Below are positions 1 to 8,781 of a stretch of DNA of 64,000 nucleotides, piece after piece. The notes under the pieces were generated by a model. That model had not been told where the DNA came from. It searched no databases and saw only the letters and a list, made by a program, of their open reading frames with translations. Position numbers and translations under genes: made by a program. This DNA comes from Denitratisoma oestradiolicum (GTDB lineage Bacteria > Pseudomonadota > Gammaproteobacteria > Burkholderiales > Rhodocyclaceae), in contig NZ_LR778301.1 in NCBI RefSeq assembly GCF_902813185.1, positions 186,001 to 250,000 on the forward strand, read 5' to 3'. The stretch's first letter is position 1; each line of letters opens with the position of its first letter.

Positions 1-70
1 CGACGCTGAGGAACGTGGCGCAAAGGGCCAGCAACCAAGCCTTGGTGGTTAACCGACGCATGGTGGTCAT
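1..70 (-). CDS. N-terminus of a secreted protein (partial, runs off the window)
   Basis: On the minus strand an ATG at 70 (or 61) opens a frame that stays open to the window edge. It reads MTTMRRLTTKAWLLALCATF and onward: a basic n-region followed by a hydrophobic stretch, the look of a Sec signal peptide. Only about 23 residues are visible, so no family can be named. The gene would be transcribed away from the repeat at 79-240. The call rests only on the signal-peptide shape and the absence of stops. Confidence 0.4.
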   Translation of the reverse strand, partial: MTTMRRLTTKAWLLALCATFLSV

Positions 71-78
71 GGGTGGCC

Positions 79-240
79 TAACGCACATGGAAGCCGATTT
101 TCCGCCCTGATCCATGAAATACGCGAAAGGCAGGAAGGCCCACCCCCTCCCGACCTCCCCCTCTCCGGGGGAGGTGACGATATCGGCTCGCTACGCTCGA
201 CAGTTCGATCTGCCATCATTTCAATTCGCTGTTTCACGCT
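79..240. repeat. Intergenic palindromic repeat, family A, copy 1
   Basis: This stretch matches 36473-36640 over its whole length, starting at taacgc(a/t)catggaagccg and continuing through a conserved flank. Then comes a C-rich/G-rich hairpin core (cccctctccgggggagg) and the tail gctcgctacgctcga, tgcc, tttcaattcg. A shorter relative lies at 30766-30870. It ends at the stop codon of the methyltransferase gene. It contains no credible gene. Confidence 0.75.
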
Positions 241-859
241 AAACAGGAAAGGCGATGCCGGTACTCATGTAACCGGCGATGCGTGGGGTGCGCTCGGCGT
301 AGCCGGAGTGGCTTTCGCCGATACGAAATCCACCCTCCCGCAACAGCAGGGATACGTCACGGTTTACGTTGCAGCCGCCGAACACCTTGCGCCAGAGGGG
401 ATTCACCCGGTCCTGCCAGCGCTGCACTCCCGGGTCCGGGGCGCGGCCATGCTCGGCAAACAGCAGTCGGCCGTCGGGTTTGAGCACCCGCCGCATTTGC
501 GCCAGGGAGGCGGCTACATCGGGAATGGTGCACAGGGCGAAGGTGACCACCACGGTATCCACACTGGCATCGGGCAGGGGAATGTCCTCCGCTCCTGCAT
601 TGATCAACTCCACCGCGAAGGGCAGGCCGCCCAGTCGTTGCCGGGCCAGCCTGAGCATGGGCTCGCCCGGGTCGATGCCAATCAGCTGTTCGACCTGGGC
701 ATGATCGTAGAAGGGCAGGTTATGGCCTGAGCCGACGCCGATTTCCAGGACCCGCCCCCGGGCCTGGGGCACCACCCCGGCCCGGCGCTCTCGGATCACC
801 TCCTGGTTGCAGCCCCAGTCGATGAGGCGCGGCAGGATGTGGTTCTCGTAGAGCGACAC
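239..859 (-). CDS. Class I SAM-dependent methyltransferase
   Basis: A 206-residue soluble protein. Motif I for S-adenosylmethionine binding is clear (VLEIGVGSGHN, residues 37-47). It is followed by an acidic residue in the next strand (IGIDPGEP) and a UbiE/METTL7-like second half with LKPDGRLLFAEHG. The start is GTG at 859, preceded by AAGGA, and lies 12 nt after the ilvA stop, so the two genes are probably co-transcribed. The substrate cannot be read from sequence; relatives act on small molecules, quinones or lipids. Confidence 0.85.
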   Translation of the reverse strand: MSLYENHILPRLIDWGCNQEVIRERRAGVVPQARGRVLEIGVGSGHNLPFYDHAQVEQLIGIDPGEPMLRLARQRLGGLPFAVELINAGAEDIPLPDASVDTVVVTFALCTIPDVAASLAQMRRVLKPDGRLLFAEHGRAPDPGVQRWQDRVNPLWRKVFGGCNVNRDVSLLLREGGFRIGESHSGYAERTPRIAGYMSTGIAFPV

Positions 860-871
860 GGCAGTTTCCTT

Positions 872-2383
872 TCAGCCCAGGAACAGCTTGTAGGCGGGAT
901 TGCGGCTCTCGTCCCAGTGCAGATAGCCCAGGGTCTTGAGGAAGTTTTTGAATGCCTTCATCTCGGCGCGGGGCACCTGCATGCCCACCAGGACCCTGCC
1001 GTAGTCGGCGCCATGGTTGCGGTAATGGAACAGGGAGATATTCCAACCCTGGCTCATGTGGTCGAGAAAATTCATCAGGGCGCCGGGGCGCTCGGGAAAC
1101 TCGAATCGATAGAGCAGTTCGTCCTTGAGGGAAGGCGCATGGCCGCCGACCATGTGCCGCACATGGAGCTTGGCCATTTCGTCGTCGGTCAGGTCCAGGG
1201 CCGGCAGATCGTGACGGCGCAGGCTTTCCACCAGCTTCAGGGATTCAGCCCGGTGGGCCACCTGGACGCCGACGAAGACGTGGGCTTCCTTGACATCGGA
1301 GTAGCGATAGTTGAATTCGGTGATGGCGTGGCGGCCGATCAGGTTGCAGAAACGCTTGAAGCTGCCGGGTTTTTCCGGGATGGTCACGGCCAGCACGGCT
1401 TCCCGCTGTTCCCCCACCTCGGCCCGTTCGGCGACGAAGCGCAGCCGGTCGAAATTGGTGTTGGCTCCCGAGGCGATAGCCACCAGGGTTTTGCCCTTGA
1501 GCCGGTTCTTTTTGGCGTAGGCCTTGGCGCCGGCAATGGCCAGGGCGCCGGAGGGCTCCAGAATGGAACGGGTATCCTCGAACACGTCCTTGATGGCGGC
1601 GCAGATGGCGTCGGTGTCCACCAGGACGATGCCGTCGAGCAGTTCCCGGCAGAGACGGAAGGTTTCCTCGCCGACGAATTTCACTGCCGTACCATCGGCG
1701 AACAGCCCCACCTGGTCGAGTCGTATGCGCCGCCCCGCCTTGATGGAGCGGGCCATGGCATCGGCATCGATAGTCTCGACGCCGATCACCTTGATATCGG
1801 GCCGCAGGCGCTTGATATAGGCAGCAACGCCGGCGGCCAGGCCGCCGCCGCCGATGGGCACGAACACGGCATCGATGGTCTCCGGGTGCTGGCGCAGGAT
1901 TTCCATGCCCACCGTGCCCTGGCCGGCGATCACGTCGGGATCGTCGTAGGGATGGACAAAGGTCAGGCCCTGTTTCTTTTCCAGGGCCTTGGCGTGGGTG
2001 TAGGCGTCGTCATAGGACTCGCCGGCCAGAACCACCTCGCCACCCCGTTTCCGCACCGCATCCACCTTGATCAGGGGGGTGGTGGTGGGCATCACGATCA
2101 CCGCCCGGCAATTCATCCGTTGTCCTGCCAGGGCCACGCCCTGGGCATGATTGCCGGCGGAGGCGCAGATTACCCCGCGCTTGCGCTGGGCCGGCGTCAG
2201 ATGGGCCATCTTGTTGTAGGCACCGCGCAGCTTGAAGGAAAAAACCGGCTGCATGTCCTCCCGCTTCAGCAGAATGCGGTTCTGGGCCCGGGAAGACAGA
2301 TTGGAAGCCAGTTCCAGGGGCGACTCCACGGCCACATCGTAGACGCGGGCGTTGAGGATACGTTCGAGGTAATCGGGGTGCAT
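872..2383 (-). CDS. ilvA: Threonine ammonia-lyase, biosynthetic
   Basis: Converts threonine to 2-oxobutanoate, the first step of isoleucine synthesis. The 503-residue protein has the PLP-binding lysine in SFKLRGAYN (K51), the glycine-rich GGGGLAAG phosphate loop and the GNHAQG motif. Two C-terminal ACT-like regulatory domains follow (from about residue 325), as in allosterically inhibited IlvA. The ATG at 2383 (MHPDYLERIL) is chosen because the longer frame to 2554 adds 57 low-complexity residues that do not fit the family. The methyltransferase gene follows 12 nt downstream. Confidence 0.96.
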   Translation of the reverse strand: MHPDYLERILNARVYDVAVESPLELASNLSSRAQNRILLKREDMQPVFSFKLRGAYNKMAHLTPAQRKRGVICASAGNHAQGVALAGQRMNCRAVIVMPTTTPLIKVDAVRKRGGEVVLAGESYDDAYTHAKALEKKQGLTFVHPYDDPDVIAGQGTVGMEILRQHPETIDAVFVPIGGGGLAAGVAAYIKRLRPDIKVIGVETIDADAMARSIKAGRRIRLDQVGLFADGTAVKFVGEETFRLCRELLDGIVLVDTDAICAAIKDVFEDTRSILEPSGALAIAGAKAYAKKNRLKGKTLVAIASGANTNFDRLRFVAERAEVGEQREAVLAVTIPEKPGSFKRFCNLIGRHAITEFNYRYSDVKEAHVFVGVQVAHRAESLKLVESLRRHDLPALDLTDDEMAKLHVRHMVGGHAPSLKDELLYRFEFPERPGALMNFLDHMSQGWNISLFHYRNHGADYGRVLVGMQVPRAEMKAFKNFLKTLGYLHWDESRNPAYKLFLG

Positions 2384-2468
2384 GGGACAAGACGGGCAGG
2401 AAAGTGGGCAAAATGTAGCATAGGAGCCTGTGGCCCTATTGCCGGATTCAGATTTTCCCTTCGATACC

Positions 2469-2897
2469 ATGGAAACACCCGAAATCAAACGACTTGCGCT
2501 GTGCCTCTTGCTACTTCTGTCCTTTCCGGTCTGGAGCCGGGCCGAAGCACCCAAGGATGCCCCGGCGCAGCTTGAAGCCCCGGCCCCTCGTCGGCCCCCC
2601 CTGGATGCGACCCCCCAGGCCCTGGAGCATCAATTGCAGTCCCTGCCCTGGGAACTGTTCCGTACCGTGGTGGAGTCCGAGCCCAAACTCAAGGCAGATG
2701 TGGATGCCTATGGCCCCCTGGGCTGGGCCTACATCCAGAAGAAATATCGTGCTCATCCCTGGTCTCGCAATCTCGAGCGTCTGGATCTGGAGCGGCGCCA
2801 TCAGTTGGCGACGACGATCCAGACGTTGATGGAACGTGCCGGGAATGTCCCCCCCGAGGCAGCACCGGTCCAGTCAACAACGTCAGGCCGTCAGTGA
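2469..2897 (+). CDS. Small secreted protein of unknown function
   Basis: A 142-residue product starting METPEIKRLALCLLLLL, a clear signal peptide with cleavage probably near WSRAEA. A proline/alanine-rich linker follows, then a helical region with charged residues (LDLERRHQLATTIQTLMERAG). I do not recognise the family. Its stop overlaps the GTG start of the YqaA-type gene (GTGA), indicating translational coupling. An upstream in-frame ATG at 2430 would bury the signal peptide and is not preferred. Confidence 0.75.
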   Translation: METPEIKRLALCLLLLLSFPVWSRAEAPKDAPAQLEAPAPRRPPLDATPQALEHQLQSLPWELFRTVVESEPKLKADVDAYGPLGWAYIQKKYRAHPWSRNLERLDLERRHQLATTIQTLMERAGNVPPEAAPVQSTTSGRQ

Positions 2898-3337
2898 ATC
2901 TGGCCGATTTGATGGATTTTCTGTCTCGTCCCGAGTTGGGACTGACGGGCCTGTTCATTTCCAGCTTTCTGGCGGCCACACTGTTGCCGGGCGGATCCGA
3001 GCTGATTCTTTTCGCCCTGTTGCGTCTGCGTCCCGAAACCCTCGTGGTCGCTGTGATACTGGCCACTCTGGGTAACACCCTGGGAGGCATGAGTACCTGG
3101 TGGCTGGCCCGGCAACTGCCTGAACAGGCCCTGGCGCGGCTATCACCCCGTCACCTGCACTGGTTACGGCGCTGGGGTCCGGCTGCCCTGACCATGGCCT
3201 GGGCGCCCCTGGCGGGAGATGCTCTCTGTGCGGCGGCGGGCTGGCTGAGGTTGGCCGCCCTGCCCTGTGCCCTCTGGATGGGACTGGGTAAAGGACTGCG
3301 CTACAGCCTGGTGGCCGCAGGAGCGCTTGCCTACTGA
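2894..3337 (+). CDS. YqaA/DedA-type small inner-membrane protein
   Basis: A 147-residue protein with about four hydrophobic segments. It carries the YqaA/SNARE-associated (DedA-like) pattern: an LPGGSE motif near residue 32 and a GNTLGGMSTWWLAR motif near residue 60. These small DedA-like proteins are inner-membrane proteins of uncertain transport function. The start is GTG overlapping the preceding stop. The 3' end overlaps the convergent MATE gene by 7 nt. Confidence 0.85.
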   Translation: MNLADLMDFLSRPELGLTGLFISSFLAATLLPGGSELILFALLRLRPETLVVAVILATLGNTLGGMSTWWLARQLPEQALARLSPRHLHWLRRWGPAALTMAWAPLAGDALCAAAGWLRLAALPCALWMGLGKGLRYSLVAAGALAY

Positions 3338-4701
3338 GTGCTGTCCTTTGTTGCCTTGTTCGCGATGTGCCACCAGTAAGCGCCGACCCCAAACCCGGCC
3401 AGCCAGAGCCCGGCGATGGCTGCCCACCAGAAGCCGCTGGGTCCCCGGGCTGGTCCCAGGACGCCGCCCAAGCCCAGCATGACACCCCCGCCCAGGCCGA
3501 CGCCCCACAGGGCCAGGGCATAAATCAGCATGGGTATGGCGGTCTTGCGGTAGCTGCGCAGTAAATAGACCGCCACGGCCTGGAGGGCGTCGGCCAGGTG
3601 GTAGAGCGCCACCAGCAACAGCAACTGACCCGTCAGGGTTTGCACGGCGCTATCTTGGGTGTAGAGGGAAGCGATCGTCTTGTTGCCGAAAGCAATCAGG
3701 GTGGCCAGGATCAGGGCACATCCCAGCCCCAGTTGCAGGCCCCGCAATCCAACCAACCGTGCTGCACCGGCTTCGCTCCGCCCCAGGGCCTGGCCAGCCA
3801 GCACTGCGGCGGCATGACCAATGGCCGTGGGCAGCATGAAGACCAGGGCTGCCAGGCTGGAGGCAATCTGATGGGCGCCCGACGCCACGGGACCGAAGCG
3901 GGCGATGAACAGAGCCATGAAGGTGAAGGCCGTGACATCCACCAGGAAGGTGGCGCCGATGGGCAGGCCCAGGCGGGCCAGGGCCGCCAGTCGCGTCCAC
4001 TCAGGCCAGCTCCAGCGGGAAAACAGTCCATAGGGCCGATATGCCTCCTGACGGTAGCACCAAATCCAACTCAGAATGGCCAGTAACCAGGCAATGAGGC
4101 TCGACGCCACACCGCAACCAGCGGCTCCCAGGGGCGGCAGTCCGAGTTGCCCATGCATGAAGATCCAATTCAAGGGTAACTTCAGACCCAGGCCCAGCAG
4201 GTTCAGCACCATCACCGGGCGGGGCCGGCTTATGCCGGCGGAAAAGCCATAGAACACCCGGAAAAACAGGGCGGCAGGGGCACCCCAGGCCATGGCATCC
4301 AAGTAAGCCTGTACCTTGGATGCGACTTCCGGTGTCAGTTGGGCGATGGCCAGCAAGGGTTCGGGAAAAGTCAGCAAGGCTATGGTCAGTACTGCCAGTA
4401 CCCCGGCCAGCCAAGCTGCCTGGCGTACCTGTTCCCCGATTTCTTCATACCGGCGGCCGCCCTGGAGGTGTGCCACTGTGGGCGAGAGGGCCAGCAGGAT
4501 GCCGGTGACGGAGATGAACAGGGATGCGTAGATGGCGGCGCCAATGCCGACTGCGGCCAGATCGATGGAAGACAAATGGCCGGCCATCAAGGTGTCGATC
4601 AGGCCATTGGCCATGACCGCCACCTGGGCCACGAAAACCGGCCAGGCCAGGCGTATCAAGTCACGCATGGATTTGTCGTTCGTCAAATTAGGTCGATCCA
4701 T
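3331..4701 (-). CDS. MATE family multidrug/toxin exporter
   Basis: A 456-residue polytopic membrane protein with about 12 hydrophobic segments arranged as two MatE repeats. The N-terminal AWPVFVAQVAVMANGLIDT stretch and the later GLPIGATFLVDVTAF are typical NorM-like helices. Such proteins export cationic compounds or drugs by Na+ or H+ antiport. The start is placed at ATG 4701 (MDRPNLTNDK). A further upstream ATG (4749) would add 16 polar residues. It is divergent from the cytochrome locus, across about 170 nt that probably hold both promoters. Confidence 0.92.
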   Translation of the reverse strand: MDRPNLTNDKSMRDLIRLAWPVFVAQVAVMANGLIDTLMAGHLSSIDLAAVGIGAAIYASLFISVTGILLALSPTVAHLQGGRRYEEIGEQVRQAAWLAGVLAVLTIALLTFPEPLLAIAQLTPEVASKVQAYLDAMAWGAPAALFFRVFYGFSAGISRPRPVMVLNLLGLGLKLPLNWIFMHGQLGLPPLGAAGCGVASSLIAWLLAILSWIWCYRQEAYRPYGLFSRWSWPEWTRLAALARLGLPIGATFLVDVTAFTFMALFIARFGPVASGAHQIASSLAALVFMLPTAIGHAAAVLAGQALGRSEAGAARLVGLRGLQLGLGCALILATLIAFGNKTIASLYTQDSAVQTLTGQLLLLVALYHLADALQAVAVYLLRSYRKTAIPMLIYALALWGVGLGGGVMLGLGGVLGPARGPSGFWWAAIAGLWLAGFGVGAYWWHIANKATKDSTQ

Positions 4702-4815
4702 TTTCGGGGGATGGCAGTTATTACGGGGCCGAGTGTGTGAAAAAGACAACGAAGGTAGGGAACTTTTTTCTTTTTATCGTGATGAGGCCCAGGGGAGAGA
4801 GTAGAAAACAAATTA

Positions 4816-4835
4816 TGTGGGCTAGAATTCCCACA
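4816..4835. promoter_or_regulatory. Inverted repeat upstream of the cytochrome locus (possible operator)
   Basis: TGTGGG and CCCACA arms of 6 bp are separated by 8 nt, centred about 50 nt before the cytochrome c start codon. TAGAAT, within the spacer, is one mismatch from a sigma70 -10 box, but no good -35 box is visible. It could be a regulator site or chance. Confidence 0.3.
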
Positions 4836-4875
4836 AAACTTATACGGTTATGAATCAACTTTAACGGAGATCCTC

Positions 4876-5235
4876 ATGATTCATCACAGATTTGGTTCCT
4901 CGCTCATGTCCAGCATGATCGTCATGGTTGCAGCGCTGGCATTCGCCCCGGTTGCCCTGGCGGCGGATTTTGACGAGGCTGCCGCCAAGGCCCTGGCCAA
5001 GCGCAATGACTGCTTCAAGTGCCACGCGGTCGACAAGACCAAGAAGGGGCCCTCCTACAAAAAGATTGCTGCCAAGTACAAGGGCAAGCCCGACGGCGAG
5101 GAGAAGGCGATCAAGAACATCACCACGGGACCCAAGGTCAAGCTGGAGGACGGCACCGAGGAAGATCACAAGATCATTGACACCAAGGATTCGAAGGAAC
5201 AGAAAAATCTGGTGCATTGGATTCTTGCGCAATAA
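4876..5235 (+). CDS. Periplasmic monoheme cytochrome c (class I-like)
   Basis: A 119-residue precursor with a signal peptide cleaved near ALA-ADF. The mature protein has one heme-c site, CFKCH (C46-H50), and a class I C-terminal helix (LVHWIL). The mature part contains no methionine, so the usual His/Met axial ligation is impossible. H98 (EEDHK) sits about where the Met ligand normally lies. A good SD (GGAG) precedes the ATG. The position fits MtoD-like shuttles that link inner-membrane cytochromes to the MtrA/MtoA decaheme protein. The shuttle role is inferred from context. Confidence 0.88.
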   Translation: MIHHRFGSSLMSSMIVMVAALAFAPVALAADFDEAAAKALAKRNDCFKCHAVDKTKKGPSYKKIAAKYKGKPDGEEKAIKNITTGPKVKLEDGTEEDHKIIDTKDSKEQKNLVHWILAQ

Positions 5236-5304
5236 ATGAATCAGCAATGATGGGGTGTCATGGCGGCACCCCATATCGAGTTAACAGGCAAGAGGGAGAA
5301 TGAA

Positions 5305-6285
5305 ATGAAACTTCTACGACAGGCACTGACCTTGTGCGCATTTGCCGGCCTTCTGGGCGGGGTGTCTTCCGCGATGGCCGTGGAGAACCCCAAGGCAGCG
5401 GAAAAGAAGACGGTCAAGAAGGATCTGGTACTGAAGGATGATGCCCGTTGCACGGAGTGTCATGACGAGGCAGATTCTCCCGAAATACTGCGGGTAGGCA
5501 AGACCAAGCATGGTACGGTGGCCGATGGCCGTACCCCCACCTGTAGCAATTGTCATGGCGACAGTAACGCCCACGTGGATTACAAGGGCAGCGACAAGCC
5601 GCCCAAGCCGGATGTGACTTTCGGCAAGAAGAGCAAGACGCCGGTCGAGGCCAAGAACGAGGCCTGCTTGAGCTGCCATCAGGGCGGCAACCGGATCAGT
5701 TGGCAGTCCAGCAGCCACAGCATGCGTGGCGTTGCTTGCACCTCCTGCCATCAGGTTCATAACGGCCATGACAAGGTGCGGGACAAGACGGAACAAACCG
5801 AGGTCTGCTACACCTGTCACAAGGAACAGCGGGCACAGATGAATCGAGCCTCCCACCATCCGGTTCCGGAGGGCAAGATGGGCTGTTCCTCCTGCCACAA
5901 TGTTCATGGCAGCAATCACAAGCAACTGGTCAAGGCCAGCACCAACGAGACCTGCTATACCTGCCACATGGAAAAGCGGGGCCCCTTCGTGCATAACCAC
6001 GAACCGGTATCCGAGGATTGTGGCATCTGCCACCAGCCCCATGGCACTAATCTGGCCAACCTGTTGAAGTCCCGGCCGCCCATGTTGTGTATCCAGTGTC
6101 ACGGTCCGGACAGCCACCCGTCCCAGCCACCGGCCCTGCTGGTGGGTGCGTCGACGCTGAGTTACAACACCAATGCACGCGCTGGTTTCGGTACGGATGC
6201 GCGGGGTTGCCTGAACTGCCATACCAATATCCATGGTGGCAACAGCACCCAGACCAACGCCACCGCTGAGCGTTTCCGCCGCTGA
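5305..6285 (+). CDS. mtrA: Decaheme cytochrome c, MtrA/MtoA/DmsE family
   Basis: A 326-residue periplasmic protein with a signal peptide (cleavage near SSAMA-VE). Ten CXXCH motifs start at C49, C80, C121, C145, C168, C194, C217, C239, C262 and C302. Length and heme count match MtrA/MtoA, which insert into the MtrB/MtoB barrel to form an electron conduit across the outer membrane. The PioA type is longer at its N-terminus; this one is not. ATG 5305 has AGGGAG 7 nt upstream; the longer frame to 5260 is unsupported. The MtrB-like gene follows after 21 nt. Direction of electron flow (metal reduction or Fe(II) oxidation) cannot be told from sequence. Confidence 0.95.
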   Translation: MKLLRQALTLCAFAGLLGGVSSAMAVENPKAAEKKTVKKDLVLKDDARCTECHDEADSPEILRVGKTKHGTVADGRTPTCSNCHGDSNAHVDYKGSDKPPKPDVTFGKKSKTPVEAKNEACLSCHQGGNRISWQSSSHSMRGVACTSCHQVHNGHDKVRDKTEQTEVCYTCHKEQRAQMNRASHHPVPEGKMGCSSCHNVHGSNHKQLVKASTNETCYTCHMEKRGPFVHNHEPVSEDCGICHQPHGTNLANLLKSRPPMLCIQCHGPDSHPSQPPALLVGASTLSYNTNARAGFGTDARGCLNCHTNIHGGNSTQTNATAERFRR

Positions 6286-6306
6286 TTAGGATAGAGGGAG
6301 AGAATC

Positions 6307-8670
6307 ATGAACAAACACTTCACTTCCAGGCTGACAATCATTGCTGCCGCCTTGATGACGGTCTATGGCCAAGCCCAGGCTGAGGATGACGAGGTTCGTC
6401 AGTACTCCAAGCCCGACAGCTCCATTTCCATCGGCGTTGGTGGCACCCAGGGTGACCGCGAGCAGATGGGTAAATATGATGGGGTGACCGGGGATGACAC
6501 CCATGCCCTGGTCGACGTGGATATCCGCAAGCGGGATGATACGACCGGTACTTGGCTCAAGTTCTCCACGCACAACCTGGATTACGAGAATCGTGAACTG
6601 AAGGCCGAATACGAGCAGCAGGGCAACTGGGGCGTCTCCCTGGAGTACAACCAGACTCCGAGTCGCAATCCCAATGCTATCAAGACAGGTGTCTGGGGTG
6701 TCGGTTCCAATACATTGACTTACGGCGGCATTGGCACCACCACGGCGACCGCTCAGGCGGCTCTGAACCCAGCCACGGGCGACGTGCATCTGAGCACTCG
6801 GCGGGATACCACAACCCTGAGTATCGTCAAGCATCTGATGCCCAACCTGTCCTTCAACTTCTCGTTCAAGAATGAGGACAAAACGGGTAGCCGGGCCTGG
6901 GGCCGGGGCGTTAACCCGGAATTTGCCGCCGAGCCCATCAACTGGAACATCCGGCAGATCGATGGCATCCTGAACTACGCGGACAAGGTCTTGCAATTGT
7001 CCGGTGGCTTCTCGGGTAGCTGGTTCTCCAATGCCAATTCCTTCGTGGACACCATTGGCGGCTCTCAGCTCAATCAGACAGCGTCCACTACAAACGCAGC
7101 AGGCCATACCTTCATCTCCCTGCCTCTGGACAACCAGGCCTACCAGCTCTTCCTGGATGGTGGCTACAACTTCAGCAAGACCACACGGGGGACCTTCAAG
7201 GCTTCCTACACCCATGGTACCCAGAATGCGTCTCTGAGCCCCATCACCAATGCCTTGCTGAATTCGGGGGCTAGGGGAACCAACGGCTTTATTCCCTTCT
7301 CCGGTGCCCAGGAAGGCCTGGATGGCGAGGTCAACACCAAACTGATGGAAATCGGTCTTTCGGCCCGCCCCATCAGCAAGCTGTCCCTGGTGGCCAACTT
7401 GCGCTACCAGGACCGGGAGGACAAAACCCCGATGCGCGCCTTTGGTCGTTACTGGACCTATCGGTGCAGCACCACCGGCACCACCACCTATTATCTGGGT
7501 TCGCTCCCGACCAGCGCCAACTGCGCCAGTGGAACTGCCAATACCATTTCTGCCAGCCCTACGGAGATCGACAACAATCCCCGGGACTTCAAGAACCTGG
7601 CAGGCAAGCTGGAGGCCACCTATCAGTTGCCCGAAGGCTACAACCTGACCGCGGGTTACAACTACGACAAGCGGGAGCGGGGTTTCGAGATCGATCCTAC
7701 TGCGGGCGAGTATCTGGGCGTGGTCAAGATGCGTGGCAAGACCGAAGAGGATACCTGGCGCCTGCAACTGTCCAAGGCAGTCTCGGAGACGGTCAGTGGC
7801 AGTATTTCCTACCTGCACAGCAAGCGTGACGGCTCCACTTGGCACGTCGCTGAAGGCGCGGCCGATGCGGATCATCCCATCAACTTCGTCAATCCCGCAC
7901 CCTATGCCGATCGCAAGCGCAACCAGTGGCGCGTGATGCTGGACTGGGCCCCGACGGATGCCCTGTCCCTGCAGCTGAACATGGAGCATGCCAAGGACGA
8001 ATATGGCGCTGGCAAGTCCGGACTGCATGACGGCAAGACGCAACTGGTGTCCCTGGACGGCTTCTACAATATCAGTCCGGACTGGCAGCTGAACGGCTGG
8101 TTGTCCCACGATACTAACGAGTCCCACACCATCGGCTATACCTACGATACTCGTACCACTACGCCGATCAATTGGGCTTGTACCAGTGCACCGGGTGCGA
8201 CCATCTCTGCCGGTTGCACGACGGACCTGATCTGGGACGCCAACCTGAAGGATGTTGGCAATTCCATCGGTCTGGGCCTTAAGGGCAATGCGACGGCCAA
8301 GCTGAAGCTGGGGGGCAACGTGCAATGGACTCGCAACAAGAGTGAATATCCCATTGCCTCCAATGTCCCAACTTACTACTCGGGTACCTTGGCTGTGCCG
8401 ACATCACTGTCCAAGCAGGGGCTGCCTGATATCACCACCACCCTGACCCGTCTGGCCTTGTACGGCGAATATGCCCTGGACAAGAACTCGGACATCCGGG
8501 TGGATTTGGTGCATGAGCGCTGGAAGTCCGATGACTGGACCTTCATGGAATGGAACGCCGCCGGCACCAGCCTGGTTCCCTTCACCTACATGGATGGTAC
8601 GACGGTGACGGCTAACCAAGATCAATCGGCGACCTTCCTGGGCGTTCGTTACATCTACAAGTTCCAGTAA
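6307..8670 (+). CDS. mtrB: MtrB/PioB family outer-membrane beta-barrel
   Basis: A 787-residue precursor with a signal peptide (cleavage near QAQA-EDD). The rest is rich in alternating polar/aromatic strands, ending with RYIYKFQ. MtrB/PioB proteins form a large barrel that houses the decaheme cytochrome. The N-terminal CXXC seen in Shewanella MtrB is absent here, as in several Pio/Mto relatives; two Cys pairs occur in loop-like regions (YRCSTT/NCASG and WACTS/GCTTD). It follows the decaheme gene with an AGGGAGAGA SD. No extracellular MtrC/OmcA-type decaheme gene is in the window, so this resembles the two-component MtoAB/PioAB conduits. Confidence 0.93.
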   Translation: MNKHFTSRLTIIAAALMTVYGQAQAEDDEVRQYSKPDSSISIGVGGTQGDREQMGKYDGVTGDDTHALVDVDIRKRDDTTGTWLKFSTHNLDYENRELKAEYEQQGNWGVSLEYNQTPSRNPNAIKTGVWGVGSNTLTYGGIGTTTATAQAALNPATGDVHLSTRRDTTTLSIVKHLMPNLSFNFSFKNEDKTGSRAWGRGVNPEFAAEPINWNIRQIDGILNYADKVLQLSGGFSGSWFSNANSFVDTIGGSQLNQTASTTNAAGHTFISLPLDNQAYQLFLDGGYNFSKTTRGTFKASYTHGTQNASLSPITNALLNSGARGTNGFIPFSGAQEGLDGEVNTKLMEIGLSARPISKLSLVANLRYQDREDKTPMRAFGRYWTYRCSTTGTTTYYLGSLPTSANCASGTANTISASPTEIDNNPRDFKNLAGKLEATYQLPEGYNLTAGYNYDKRERGFEIDPTAGEYLGVVKMRGKTEEDTWRLQLSKAVSETVSGSISYLHSKRDGSTWHVAEGAADADHPINFVNPAPYADRKRNQWRVMLDWAPTDALSLQLNMEHAKDEYGAGKSGLHDGKTQLVSLDGFYNISPDWQLNGWLSHDTNESHTIGYTYDTRTTTPINWACTSAPGATISAGCTTDLIWDANLKDVGNSIGLGLKGNATAKLKLGGNVQWTRNKSEYPIASNVPTYYSGTLAVPTSLSKQGLPDITTTLTRLALYGEYALDKNSDIRVDLVHERWKSDDWTFMEWNAAGTSLVPFTYMDGTTVTANQDQSATFLGVRYIYKFQ

Positions 8671-8699
8671 TCGGGTTATGCTGATGTTTGCATGAACAG

Positions 8700-8729
8700 C
8701 CAAAAGGGCGGCGGGAGCCGCCCTTTTGG
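8700..8729 (+). terminator. Hairpin between the barrel gene and the cbcL-like gene
   Basis: A perfect 13-bp stem (ccaaaagggcggc and its complement) closed by a 4-nt ggga loop, starting 29 nt after the mtrB-like stop. The A-tract/T-tract is part of the stem, so it could terminate transcription on either strand. It probably ends or attenuates the cytochrome/barrel transcript before the next gene, which lies 52 nt downstream. Confidence 0.75.
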
Positions 8730-8781
8730 TTATCTGGCTCCATCGATCTGAATTATGGGTAGTCATCAGGAATCCAAAATC

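Noticed and set aside
839-2575. 578-codon open frame on the plus strand
   Set aside because: It lies antisense to ilvA and its translation is low-complexity His/Gly/Gln-rich sequence typical of GC-rich shadow frames.
6286-8325. 679-codon open frame on the minus strand
   Set aside because: It is antisense to the MtrB/PioB-type gene, which has a signal peptide, SD and family features; the shadow has none.
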